Part shown: one piece after another, positions 34,216-42,817 of the stretch | Layout of the letters: each line of letters opens with the position of its first letter | How positions within the stretch are numbered: position 1 is the first letter of the stretch | Assembly: GCF_036826855.1 (NCBI RefSeq) | Contig: NZ_CP104578.1 | Coordinates: 2,604,001-2,668,000 of the forward strand | DNA from: Streptomyces sp. SJL17-4 | GTDB taxonomy: Bacteria; Actinomycetota; Actinomycetes; Streptomycetales; Streptomycetaceae | Reading direction: 5' to 3' | Length of the DNA stretch: 64,000 nucleotides | Notes under the pieces: model-generated | Database searches by the model: none | The model's input: only the letters and a program-made list of their open reading frames with translations | Told to the model about the DNA's origin: nothing | Made by a program: the position numbers and the translations under genes

Positions 34216-34827
34216 ATGGGTATCTTCAACCGCAAGAGCAACGAGTCCGCCGTCGCCGTCGCCACCCTCCCGGTGGACCCGGCCCTGACCGCCCTGACCG
34301 GCGACTACACCATCGACCCGGCCCACAGCAGCATCGGCTTCACCGTCCGTCACGCCATGGTCACCAACGTCCGCGGCACCTTCGCCGACCACGAGGGCGC
34401 CCTGAAGCTGGACGGCGCGAACCCGGACGCCTCCACCGCCTCGATCGACGTCAGGATCGCCTCGATCGACACGGGCATCGCGGACCGCGACGGCCACCTG
34501 CGCAGTGGCGACTTCTTCGACGTCGAGCAGTTCCCCCTCATGACGTTCCGCTCCCTGCACGCCCAGCAGCTGGGCGGCGACAAGTACCGGATCACCGGCG
34601 ACCTGACCATCAAGGACGTCACGAAGCCGCTCGCCATCGACCTGGAGTTCAACGGCTCCGCGACGGACGTGTACGGCAACGAGCGCGTCGGCTTCGAGGG
34701 CTCCGCCGAGATCCTGCGCTCCGACTGGGGCCTGACCTGGAACGCGGCCCTGGAGACCGGCGGCGTGATGGTCAGCGACAAGGTCAAGCTGAACTTCGAC
34801 ATCTCCGCGATCAAGAACGCCGCCTGA
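34216..34827 (+). CDS. YceI-family protein (cytoplasmic lipid-binding type)
   Basis: YceI lipocalin-like protein of 203 residues that binds isoprenoid-type lipids. It lacks a signal peptide; the YceI domain starts at GDYTIDPAHSSIGFTVRHAM (about residue 30) and contains VRGTFADHEGALKLD, HLRSGDFFDVEQFPLMTF, ITGDLTIKDVTKPLAIDLEF and the final LETGGVMVSDKVKLNFDISA. AAGGAG lies 9 nt before the ATG. A strong promoter with a GTTGAA-type palindrome at its start site suggests control by a MarR- or TetR-like repressor that is not encoded here. Confidence 0.95.
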   Translation: MGIFNRKSNESAVAVATLPVDPALTALTGDYTIDPAHSSIGFTVRHAMVTNVRGTFADHEGALKLDGANPDASTASIDVRIASIDTGIADRDGHLRSGDFFDVEQFPLMTFRSLHAQQLGGDKYRITGDLTIKDVTKPLAIDLEFNGSATDVYGNERVGFEGSAEILRSDWGLTWNAALETGGVMVSDKVKLNFDISAIKNAA

Positions 34828-34896
34828 TCCCGACCCGGACCCGATTCGGACCCGATCCGGACCCGATCCGGACCTCGACTCCGACGTCACACGAGC

Positions 34897-34930
34897 GCGC
34901 CCGCCCTCCGCAGCAGCGGAAGGCGGGCGC
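34897..34930. terminator. Terminator between yceI and the ankyrin gene
   Basis: GCGCCCGCC and GGCGGGCGC pair over 9 bp and continue after one mismatch (TCCGC with GCGGA). It lies between convergent genes, just past a short run of 11-bp repeats. Confidence 0.7.
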
Positions 34931-34981
34931 TCGGCGTTGCGCGGCTCCCGGCGTCGCGCGGCTGTCGGCGTCGCGGCGTCG

Positions 34982-35614
34982 TCAGCGTCCCGCGGCGCGG
35001 AGGACGGCCTCCTCGATCTGCCGGAAGGCGTCGGCATGCTCCGGAAGGCGCCGGGCGCCGCGGTGGGCCCGGCCGGCGGCGAGCGGGGTGGGGGTGGCAC
35101 CGCGGGCGAGCAGATGGCGGACCGTGTCGGGGTGGGGTGTGCCCGCCGCCCATTCGAGAGGGGTCTCACCCTTCATCGACCGGTCGTCCGGCTCCGCGCC
35201 GTACTCCAGGAGGACGTCGATGAGGGGCCCCCGGTCGTCGGTCTGGGTACAGGTCGCCGCGAGGACGAGCGGGAGCAGGTTCCCGTGCCGGGACTGGATG
35301 CCCGTGGGGGCCCCGGCGGCGAGGAGAAGCCTCGCGATGTCGGCGCGCCCCCATGACACGGCCTGGCAGAGCGGCGTCAGCTCCCGGTACTCCCCGGTGT
35401 ACTGCTGCGGGTCGGCGCCCGCGCCGAGGAGGAGGGCGACCACGTCCGCGCGGCCCTTGCCGATCGCCAGGTCCAGCGGTGTGGGCCGGTACTGCTCCTG
35501 CGCGTCCGGGTCCACGCCCGCGGCGAGGAGTTCCGCGACGAGCGCCGCGTCGCCGGCCTCCGCCGCGCGTCCGAGCCGTTTCACGGCGTCCAGGGGATCG
35601 TCCTCTCGATGCAT
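34982..35614 (-). CDS. Ankyrin-repeat protein
   Basis: Soluble ankyrin-repeat protein of 210 residues with about five repeats: LGRAAEAGDAALVAELLAAG, TPLDLAIGKGRADVVALLLG, TPLCQAVSWGRADIARLLLA, LPLVLAATCTQ with DVLLEYGAEPDD, and TPLEWAAGTPHPDTVRHLLA. No signal peptide. It begins 12 nt after the stop of the beta-lactamase-fold gene and is probably in the same transcript; ankyrin proteins often bind or shield an enzyme partner, which here could be that hydrolase (inference). Confidence 0.92.
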   Translation of the reverse strand: MHREDDPLDAVKRLGRAAEAGDAALVAELLAAGVDPDAQEQYRPTPLDLAIGKGRADVVALLLGAGADPQQYTGEYRELTPLCQAVSWGRADIARLLLAAGAPTGIQSRHGNLLPLVLAATCTQTDDRGPLIDVLLEYGAEPDDRSMKGETPLEWAAGTPHPDTVRHLLARGATPTPLAAGRAHRGARRLPEHADAFRQIEEAVLRAAGR

Positions 35615-35626
35615 CGGCTGATCATG

Positions 35627-36838
35627 TCAAACGTCTCCTTCTCGGCCACGCCCTCCGCCACGCCCGAGATCCGCGTTCCGGCTCGCGGCCGCCGCGGCCG
35701 CCGCGGCCACCGCCGGGATCAGGCGGTCGTTCTCGGCGGCGCCGGGCCCGGCGGCGAAGGCGAAGCGGCGGCGGGTGTAGCTGTAGGCGAGGCCGGTGGC
35801 CGGGTCGGCGAAGGCCTGGGAGCCGGGGGCGCCGCTGTGGCCGACGGCGAGCGGGCTGAGCACCGGGTGGCGGGTGGCCAGCGGGACGAAGCCGAGGCCG
35901 AAGGCGTTCGTCGCGCCGGTCACCATGTCCTGGCCGGAGGAGTGGATCCGGGCGACCTCGGCCAGCGTGTCCGGCTTCAGGAGCGGGGCGCGGCCGTCGA
36001 GCTCGCCGGCGATCGCCGCGTACATCCGGGAGAGGCCGCGCGCGGAGCCGACGCCGCCGCCGGAGATCGGCGCCCGGGCCCGTACCGTACGGGAGTTGGC
36101 GTACCCGACGATGTCGAACGGCGGGTCCGCGTGAAAGTTGAACGCGATGCCCATGAGGCTGTCCGGGGCGATCGGGTTCTCCGCGAGGAGGGCCTGCTCG
36201 GCGGGCGTCGGCAGCATCGGCAGGGCCGTACGGAAGCGGGGCTCCAGCTCCTCGGGCAGGCCCAGGTAGTAGTCGAGCGCGTACGGGGCGCGGACCCGCT
36301 CCTCGAACAGCTCCTGGATCGTCCGGCCGGTGGCCCGCAGGACGACCTCGCCGACGAGGGCGCCGATCACGAGGGCGTGGTAGCCGTGGGCGGTGTCCGG
36401 CTCCCAGAAGGGGCGCTGGCCCGCGAGGCGTGCGGCGACGGCCCGGTCGTCGGCCAGCTCGTCGGGGCTGAGGCCGCCGTCGGCACCGATCACGCCGGAC
36501 CGGTGGGCGAGCAGTTGGCGCAGGGTCAGCCTCCCCTTGCCCTCGGCGGCGAACTCGGGCCACCAGGAGGCGACTTCGCGATCCAGGTCGAGGACGCCTT
36601 CCTGGACGAGGAGGGCCGCGATCAGGGCCATGGCGCCCTTGGAGGAGGAGTAGAGGCCGAGGAGCGAGTCCCCGTGGACCCCGTCGCCGCCCCAGAGGTC
36701 CACGACGAGCCGGCCGTGGTGGTGGACGGCGAGCTGGGCTCCGCCGTCGCGTGCCTCGCTCGCCACGACGGTGGCGAACTCCTCCCGTACGGACTCGAAT
36801 CCGGGCTCCACCGTGCCGTGGACGTGGCCGTCGCTCAT
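35627..36838 (-). CDS. Beta-lactamase-fold serine hydrolase (esterase/EstB type)
   Basis: Serine hydrolase of the class C beta-lactamase/EstB/penicillin-binding fold, 403 residues, apparently cytoplasmic (no signal peptide). The SxxK motif is SSSK in LYSSSKGAMALIAALLVQEG (about residue 65), the second motif is the Tyr of AHGYHALVIGALVGEVV, and the third is HSGAPGSQAF near the C-terminus. RQLLAHRSGVIG is typical of the family. Natural substrates are usually esters rather than beta-lactams. Residues after about 370 are Ala/Arg/Gly-rich and unlikely to be folded. Confidence 0.93.
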   Translation of the reverse strand: MSDGHVHGTVEPGFESVREEFATVVASEARDGGAQLAVHHHGRLVVDLWGGDGVHGDSLLGLYSSSKGAMALIAALLVQEGVLDLDREVASWWPEFAAEGKGRLTLRQLLAHRSGVIGADGGLSPDELADDRAVAARLAGQRPFWEPDTAHGYHALVIGALVGEVVLRATGRTIQELFEERVRAPYALDYYLGLPEELEPRFRTALPMLPTPAEQALLAENPIAPDSLMGIAFNFHADPPFDIVGYANSRTVRARAPISGGGVGSARGLSRMYAAIAGELDGRAPLLKPDTLAEVARIHSSGQDMVTGATNAFGLGFVPLATRHPVLSPLAVGHSGAPGSQAFADPATGLAYSYTRRRFAFAAGPGAAENDRLIPAVAAAAAAAASRNADLGRGGGRGREGDV

Positions 36839-36963
36839 CGCGCTGCTCCCCCTGAAACTCGCCGACGTGTTCAGTCACCGGAACGATCAAGCGAGCGATT
36901 TCCTTCCCTCTGGAGCGCCGCAGGCCAACGGCGTTGTCAGTGGTGGCGTCTAGCGTCGGTGGC

Positions 36964-38076
36964 ATGGAATTCCGTATCGACAGCGGCGTGTTGACCGATG
37001 CCGTGGCCTGGGCCGCGCGCGTCCTGCCGGCCCGCTCCCCCATGCCCGTTCTCGGCGGCCTGCTCCTGGAGGCGAGGGACGGCCGGCTGCGGGTGTCCGG
37101 CCTCGACCACGAGGCCTCGGCCCGGGTCGAGGTCGAGGCCGACACGGACGTCGAGGGCCGGGCGCTGGTCCTGGGCCGGCGGCTGCTCGACATCTGCAAG
37201 GTGCTCCCCCGGGGCCGCACGGAGCTCGCCGTGGAGGGCGCCCGGCTCTCGGTCAGCTCGGGCGACGCCCGCTTCGGCCTCTCCCTGCTGCCCCTGGACG
37301 ACTATCCCGCCCCGCCCGAGCTGCCCGAGGTCCGCGGCCTGGTGGACGGGGACGCCTTCGCCGCGGCGGTCGGTCAGGTGGCCGTGGCGGCGGGCCGGGA
37401 CGACTCGCTGCCGGTCCTCACCGGGATACGGCTCGCCCTGGACGGCACGACCATGACGCTCGCGGCCACCGACCGCTACCGGTACGCCGTCCGCACCCTG
37501 GAATGGAAGCCGGGGGCGGACACCCGGGACGAACCCGCCGACGTGGTCGTCCCGGCCCGGCGCCTCACCGAGATAGCCCGCTCCCTGGTGAACGCGGGCC
37601 CGGCCACGCTCGCCCTGGACGGCGGCTCGGTCGGCTTCGAGAGCGGCGGTCTGCGCACCACCACGCGGCTGCTCGACGGACGTCTCCCCCGCCACGACAA
37701 GCTGTTCGCCCTGGGCGACCACGCCCTGGCCTCCACCGACCGGGTCCCGTTGACCGAGGCCGTGAAGCGGGTCGCGGTCGTCGCCGAGGGCGACAGCCCG
37801 GTCCAGCTGACCTTCACCCCCACGTCGATCCACCTCCGGGCGGGCTACGAGGACGACGTGGCCTCCCAGCAGCTCCCGGCCACCCTCACGGGCCCGGACA
37901 CCCTCACGGTCGCCTTCAACCCGGGCTACCTCCTGGACGCCCTGACCACCCTGGACACCCCGAAGGTCCACTTCCACCTCCTGGGCCCGGGCCAGCGAGC
38001 CCTGCTCACCGACGGCGCCGTCGGCCCGGAAGCGGCCCACCGCCATCTCCTGATGTCGGTGAAGCCACTGGTCTGA
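36964..38076 (+). CDS. DNA polymerase III sliding clamp paralogue (DnaN-like)
   Basis: A beta-clamp paralogue of 370 residues. Its three repeated clamp domains are visible: residues 1-120 (MEFRIDSGVLTDAVAWAARV, ILEARD-like LLLEARDGRLRVSG), 125-245 (VLTGIRLALDGTTMTLAATD, the family's conserved ATDRYR) and 250-370 (LTEAVKRVAVVAEG, VAFNPGYLLDAL, final HRHLLMSVKPLV, the MPxRL-like end). The replicative dnaN lies at oriC near dnaA, so this isolated copy is probably an accessory clamp. It diverges from the hydrolase-ankyrin pair. No clear ribosome site precedes the ATG. Confidence 0.93.
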   Translation: MEFRIDSGVLTDAVAWAARVLPARSPMPVLGGLLLEARDGRLRVSGLDHEASARVEVEADTDVEGRALVLGRRLLDICKVLPRGRTELAVEGARLSVSSGDARFGLSLLPLDDYPAPPELPEVRGLVDGDAFAAAVGQVAVAAGRDDSLPVLTGIRLALDGTTMTLAATDRYRYAVRTLEWKPGADTRDEPADVVVPARRLTEIARSLVNAGPATLALDGGSVGFESGGLRTTTRLLDGRLPRHDKLFALGDHALASTDRVPLTEAVKRVAVVAEGDSPVQLTFTPTSIHLRAGYEDDVASQQLPATLTGPDTLTVAFNPGYLLDALTTLDTPKVHFHLLGPGQRALLTDGAVGPEAAHRHLLMSVKPLV

Positions 38077-38097
38077 CCAGGCCGTGCGGGCCGGCGG

Positions 38098-39444
38098 TCA
38101 GAATCCGCCGCCGCCGAAGTCGCCGCCACCGCCGAAGTCGCCGCCGCCGAAGCCGCCGCCGTCACCACCCCCGCCGCCGAAGTCGCCGGAGTCGAAGTCG
38201 GCGCCGGAGAAGTCGCCGCCCTCGAACTCGTTGCCGCCGTACTCGGCCGCGTAGGCCGGGGTGGAGAGCATCGAGCCGAGGACGGTGCCCATCAGGAGGC
38301 CGGGGAGGAGGCCGCCGCCGAAGTAGCCGCCGGCCCAGGGGCCGTAGGCCGGGCCCGCCTCCCAGTACGGGCGGCGGACGCCGTCCGCGTCGACGGTGCG
38401 GGCCATCGGGTCGAGGCCGTCGTCGAGGCGGGAGGCGTCGGCGGCGCAGACCGGGACCTGGCGGGCGGCGCCGCCGGCCGGGGTCCAGGTGCGGTCCTCG
38501 GTGGAGGGCCCGTGGCGCGGGTCGAAGAAGCAGGGGGCGCGGCGCTCGGGGAGCGCCCGGGACTCGCGTCGGGCGGCCAGGACGGCGAGCGAGTAGCGGC
38601 CGTCCTCCAGGGCCTGGGTGACCGCGCGGACGTCATGGGGCCGGGCGGCGGAGGCCATCAGGGATTTCGCCTTGTCGTACGAGTCGAGGGAGCGCTCGTA
38701 GTCGCCCCTCATGGCGTCGTCGGCGCCCGCCTCGGCGGGGTGGAAGTCGAGGCGTTCGAGTTCCTCGCCGAAGGCGGTGATGTCCTCGTCGACGACGACC
38801 CGGAGCTTGTCGAGTGCGGCGCGTTCCTCGGCCTCCTTGCGGAGCCGGTTGCGGCGGACGACCGCGTACGCCCCCGCGCCTCCCGCGGCGACCACGGCGC
38901 CGAGGGTGACGAGGCCGGCGACGGGCACACCGTCGTCGGTGCCGACGGAGCCCCAGCCGGCGGGGGCGGAGCCGCGCAGGGTGGGCAGGGCCTGGTCGAC
39001 GAAGTTGTTGAGCTCGGTGGCCGCGTCGACGCCCGGCTGGCGTACGGAGGTGACGAGGTTCTGGACGGCCTGTGGGGACATGACGGCGCGGTCGGCGCCC
39101 GCGTCGAAGCCGTCTCCGAGGCGGACCGCGTACAGGCCGGTGACTCCGGTCTGGGTCCGCAGGTTCGCGAGGAGGTTCTCCGGCGGGAACTGCGCGTTCG
39201 CGGGCAGGACCGCCACGAACAGCGGCTTGTCCGCGTCCTTGATCTTCTGGGCGAGGGCGTCCGCCTGGGACTTCGACAGCTGGTCGGCGGCGCCCGGGTC
39301 GACGTACACCGGGCCCTGTTTCAGGGCGGCGGCCGCGTCGGGTATCCCCGTGGCCCTGGCGCCCGCGGAGGGCGCCAGGACCAGGAGCAGCAGCAGTATC
39401 AGCCCGCCGAGGGCCGACAGTACGGAGAGCGGCCTGGTCCTCAT
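38098..39444 (-). CDS. Membrane protein with extracellular Gly-Phe-rich tail
   Basis: A 448-residue membrane protein. An N-terminal hydrophobic segment (LSALGGLILLLLLVLAPSAG) and a second TM (about 175-195, VAGLVTLGAVVAAGGAGAYAVV) bracket an extracytoplasmic domain with DADKPLFVAVLPANAQFPPE, reminiscent of TPM-type domains. The cytoplasmic part is helical and Arg-rich. The last 60 residues carry FGGGG and GDFGGG repeats like the tail of YgcG/TPM proteins. Its 3' end faces that of the dnaN paralogue with 21 bp between. Function unknown. Confidence 0.8.
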   Translation of the reverse strand: MRTRPLSVLSALGGLILLLLLVLAPSAGARATGIPDAAAALKQGPVYVDPGAADQLSKSQADALAQKIKDADKPLFVAVLPANAQFPPENLLANLRTQTGVTGLYAVRLGDGFDAGADRAVMSPQAVQNLVTSVRQPGVDAATELNNFVDQALPTLRGSAPAGWGSVGTDDGVPVAGLVTLGAVVAAGGAGAYAVVRRNRLRKEAEERAALDKLRVVVDEDITAFGEELERLDFHPAEAGADDAMRGDYERSLDSYDKAKSLMASAARPHDVRAVTQALEDGRYSLAVLAARRESRALPERRAPCFFDPRHGPSTEDRTWTPAGGAARQVPVCAADASRLDDGLDPMARTVDADGVRRPYWEAGPAYGPWAGGYFGGGLLPGLLMGTVLGSMLSTPAYAAEYGGNEFEGGDFSGADFDSGDFGGGGGDGGGFGGGDFGGGGDFGGGGF

Positions 39445-39510
39445 GGTTCGACGCTACCCGAACCACGACAAACAAGACATAGAGGACCGAACCGGGCTGC
39501 TGTGGGAGGG

Positions 39511-41127
39511 CTACTCGGTGGGGTCGATCCCGGCCCGCAGCACCCCGTACGTGAAGGCGTCCTCCAGGGCCTGCCAGGAGGCGGCGATGACGTTCTCGCC
39601 GACGCCGACCGTCGACCACTCGCCGTTGCCGTCGCTGGTGGTGATCAGGACGCGGGTGGTGGACTCGGTGCCGTGGCGGCCTTCCAGGATGCGGACCTTG
39701 TAGTCGACCAGCTCGAACTTGGCGAGCTGCGGGTAGATCCGTTCCAGGGCGAGGCGCATCGCGCGGTCGAGGGCGTTGACGGGGCCGTTGCCCTCGGCGG
39801 TGGCGACGATCCGCTCACCCTTGGCCCAGAGCTTCACGGTGGCCTCGTTGGCGTGGGTGCCGTCGGGGCGGTCCTCGACGATCGCGCGCCAGGACTCGGT
39901 ACGGAAGTAGCGGCGGGCCCGGCCCTCGGCCTCCTCCCGCAGGAGCAGCTCGAAGGAGGCGTCGGCGGCCTCGTAGGTGTAGCCCTGGAGCTCGCGCTCC
40001 TTGACCCGTTCGACGACCCGGGCCACGAGCGCGCGGTCGTCGCCCAGGTCGACGCCGAGCTCCTTGCCCTTGAGCTCGATGGAGGCCCGGCCGGCCATGT
40101 CGGAGACGAGCATCCGCATGGTGTTGCCGACGAGCTCGGGGTCGATGTGCTGGTAGAGGTCGGGGTCGACCTTGATCGCGGAGGCGTGGAGTCCGGCCTT
40201 GTGCGCGAAGGCGGAGACGCCGACGTACGGCTGGTGGGTGGAGGGGGTGAGGTTGACGACCTCGGCGATGGCGTGCGAGATCCGGGTCATCTCGGCGAGG
40301 GCGCCGTCGGGCAGCACCTTCTTGCCGTACTTGAGTTCCAGGGCCGCGACGACGGGGAAGAGGTTGGCGTTGCCGACCCGCTCGCCGTAGCCGTTGGCGG
40401 TGCACTGGACGTGGGTGGCGCCGGCGTCGACGGCGGCGAGGGTGTTGGCGACGGCGCAGCCGGTGTCGTCCTGGGCGTGGATGCCGAGGCGGGCGCCGGT
40501 GTCGGCGAGGACGGTGGCGACGACGGCCTGGATCTGGGCGGGGAGCATGCCGCCGTTGGTGTCGCACAGGATGACGACATCGGCGCCGGCCTCGTACGCG
40601 GCGCGGACGACGGCCTTGGCGTAGTCGGGGTTGGCCTTGTAGCCGTCGAAGAAGTGCTCGCAGTCGACGAAGACGCGGCGGCCCTGGGAGACCAGGTGGG
40701 AGACGGTGTCGCGGACCATCTCCAGGTTCTCGTCGAGGGTGGTGCGCAGGGCCAGCTCGACGTGCCGGTCGTGCGACTTGGCGACGAGCGTGATGACCGG
40801 GGCGCCGGAGTCCAGGAGGGCCTTGACCTGCGGGTCGACGGCGGCGTCGCCGCCCGGCCTGCGGGTGGCACCGAAGGCCACGAGCTGCGCGTTCCTGAAC
40901 GCGATCTCCTGACGGGCGCGGGCGAAGAACTCCGTGTCACGCGGGTTGGCGCCCGGCCAGCCACCCTCGATGAAGCCCACGCCGAACTCGTCGAGGTGCC
41001 GGGCGATGGTCAGCTTGTCCGCGACGGTGAGATTGATGCCTTCACGCTGCGCCCCGTCGCGCAGCGTCGTGTCGAAGACATGGAAGCTGTCGTCGAGGCG
41101 CTGGCTCTCGGCGTTCTCCGTGGTCAT
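39511..41127 (-). CDS. cimA: Citramalate synthase
   Basis: HMGL-like synthase of 538 residues, making (R)-citramalate from pyruvate and acetyl-CoA, a threonine-independent entry to isoleucine. The TIM-barrel signatures are FHVFDTTLRDGAQREGINLT, FIEGGWPGANPRD, ILCDTNGG, GIHAQDDTGCAVANTLAAVD and CTANGYGERVGNANL; the C-terminal allosteric LeuA-type domain follows from about residue 400. The fused double-length form and DGAQREG distinguish it from LeuA. The ATG is chosen at MTTENAESQ with GGAG upstream. A terminator hairpin and a 13-codon reading frame lie in the leader. Confidence 0.93.
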   Translation of the reverse strand: MTTENAESQRLDDSFHVFDTTLRDGAQREGINLTVADKLTIARHLDEFGVGFIEGGWPGANPRDTEFFARARQEIAFRNAQLVAFGATRRPGGDAAVDPQVKALLDSGAPVITLVAKSHDRHVELALRTTLDENLEMVRDTVSHLVSQGRRVFVDCEHFFDGYKANPDYAKAVVRAAYEAGADVVILCDTNGGMLPAQIQAVVATVLADTGARLGIHAQDDTGCAVANTLAAVDAGATHVQCTANGYGERVGNANLFPVVAALELKYGKKVLPDGALAEMTRISHAIAEVVNLTPSTHQPYVGVSAFAHKAGLHASAIKVDPDLYQHIDPELVGNTMRMLVSDMAGRASIELKGKELGVDLGDDRALVARVVERVKERELQGYTYEAADASFELLLREEAEGRARRYFRTESWRAIVEDRPDGTHANEATVKLWAKGERIVATAEGNGPVNALDRAMRLALERIYPQLAKFELVDYKVRILEGRHGTESTTRVLITTSDGNGEWSTVGVGENVIAASWQALEDAFTYGVLRAGIDPTE

Positions 41128-41229
41128 GACTGTGATGGCTCCTGTCGGATGTGGCTCCGGAAGGTCTGGATCCACTTGCCCCCATTCTCACGCGACGTCC
41201 GCTTCCGGCATGGGATGGGGCCGGAAAAC

Positions 41230-41256
41230 GAAAAAACCCCTCGCGGGTGCGAGAGG
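41230..41256 (-). terminator. Intrinsic terminator in the cimA upstream region
   Basis: On the minus strand CCTCTCGC and GCGAGGGG pair around ACCC and are followed by TTTTTT. It lies about 105 nt before cimA and about 155 nt after the MHS transporter stop, so it either ends the transporter operon or attenuates cimA. Confidence 0.8.
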
Positions 41257-41410
41257 TCTGCGCGCGGGTCTGAGGCACGGTGTCCACTGCCGCGGGGGTC
41301 GTGCCGCGAATCAGTGGCCACTGCGGACCGGCGCGCTGCTGCCGATAATCATCGTGGTAGCAAGCACGCCGGAAGTCTGACACAGGCGACGTCCCGGCGG
41401 GACGGGGGTC

Positions 41411-42742
41411 TCACGATACGGGCAGCTGATCTCGCTTCTGTCCGGGCAGGGAGCCGGAGCCGGACGCGCCGACCCGGCCCAGGTCGATGTCCCGGGTCTC
41501 CCGCATCGTGAGGTAGACGACCAGGGAGACGGCCGCGCAGCCCGCGACGTACCAGTAGAAGCCCGACTCGATGCCCGCGTCCTTGAACCAGAGGGCGACG
41601 TACTCGGCGGTGCCGCCGAAGAGCGCGTTGGCGATGGCGTACGGCAGGGCGACGCCGAGGGCGCGGATGCCCGTGGGGAAGAGCTCGGCCTTCACGCAGG
41701 CGTTGATGGAGGTGTAGCCGGTGATGACGAGCAGGGCGAGCAGGGAGAGGCCGAGGGCCGGCCAGAAGGAGCCCGCGTGCTTCAGCATCGTCAGGATCGG
41801 CACGGTGAGGAGGGTGGAGCCCACCGCGAAGGTGATGAGCAGCGGGCGGCGGCCGATGCGGTCGGAGAGGCGGCCGGCCAGCGGCTGGAGGCAGGCGAAG
41901 ACGATGAGGGCGCAGAAGGAGACCAGGGTCGCGGTCTGCTTGGGGAGGCCGGCGGAGTTGGAGAGGTACTTGGTGAGGTAGGTGGTGTACGTGTAGTACG
42001 CCACGGTCCCGCCCATGGTGAGCGCGATGACGAGGAAGGCCTCGCGCTTGTGCCCCCACAGGGCCTTGAGGGTGCCCTTCTGGTCGCTCGCGACCCCGTC
42101 GTCGGCGGTGGTCTCGTACACCTCCGTCTCCAGCATCGTGCGGCGGAGGTAGAAGACGACGGCCGCGCCGAGGGCGCCGAGGACGAAGGGGATGCGCCAG
42201 CCCCAGCTGTGCAGGGCCTCGGTGGACAGGGTCTGCTGGAGGATCAGCAGCAGGCCGAGACCGAGGATCTGGCCCGCGGTCATCGACACGTACTGGAAGC
42301 TGGAGGCGAAGCCGCGGTGCTCCGGCGCGGAGGCCTCGGTGAGGTAGGTGGCGCTGGCGGCGTACTCGCCGCCGACCGAGAGCCCCTGGAGGAGGCGGGC
42401 GATCAGGAGGACGGCCGCGCCGCCGTATCCGGCGACCGCGTAGGTGGGCGCGACCGCGATGAGGAGCGCGGAGGCGGACATCAGGGTGACGGTGAGGGTG
42501 AGGGCCGCCTTGCGGCCCTTGCGGTCACCGACCCGGCCCAGGAGCCAGCCGCCGACGGGCCGCATGAAGAAGCCGACGGCGAAGATGCCGGCGGTGTTCA
42601 TGAGTTTGGCGGTGTCGTTGCCCTCGGGGAAGAACGCCCCCGCGAAGTAGGTGGCGAAGCTCGCGTACACGAACCAGTCGAACCACTCCACCATGTTGCC
42701 CGCGGAGCCGACCCAGATCTTCTTCCATTGCTCTCGTCCCAT
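41411..42742 (-). CDS. MHS-family (metabolite:H+ symporter) MFS transporter
   Basis: Twelve-helix MFS transporter of 443 residues in the ProP/KgtP-like MHS group. The N-terminus WVGSAGNMVEWFDWFVYASF is the group's hallmark; GRVGDRKGRKAAL after TM2-3 and GRLSDRIGRRPLL after TM8 are the cytoplasmic loop motifs, and LLQGLSVGGEYAASATYLTE is the family TM4-5 signature. Likely substrates are dicarboxylates, proline/betaine or similar organic acids. It follows the TetR gene in the same direction and may belong to the urease-like operon. Confidence 0.93.
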   Translation of the reverse strand: MGREQWKKIWVGSAGNMVEWFDWFVYASFATYFAGAFFPEGNDTAKLMNTAGIFAVGFFMRPVGGWLLGRVGDRKGRKAALTLTVTLMSASALLIAVAPTYAVAGYGGAAVLLIARLLQGLSVGGEYAASATYLTEASAPEHRGFASSFQYVSMTAGQILGLGLLLILQQTLSTEALHSWGWRIPFVLGALGAAVVFYLRRTMLETEVYETTADDGVASDQKGTLKALWGHKREAFLVIALTMGGTVAYYTYTTYLTKYLSNSAGLPKQTATLVSFCALIVFACLQPLAGRLSDRIGRRPLLITFAVGSTLLTVPILTMLKHAGSFWPALGLSLLALLVITGYTSINACVKAELFPTGIRALGVALPYAIANALFGGTAEYVALWFKDAGIESGFYWYVAGCAAVSLVVYLTMRETRDIDLGRVGASGSGSLPGQKRDQLPVS

Positions 42743-42817
42743 GGACCGGAACCGTGCCGGAGGTGACGGCCGGGCAACAAGGGTGTAGCGGACAACGATC
42801 CCGTGTACTTACGTGCG

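Noticed and set aside
29397..39510. Accessory stretch as a genomic island
   Set aside because: Gene content looks accessory but there is no integrase, no attachment-site repeats, no tRNA at the edge and no obvious change in base composition, so an island cannot be claimed.
41335..41380. Plus-strand reading LLPIIIVVASTPEV, resembling a branched-chain leader peptide
   Set aside because: No start codon or ribosome site lies in frame nearby, and the genes downstream on that strand are absent; the run is most likely chance opposite the minus-strand leader.
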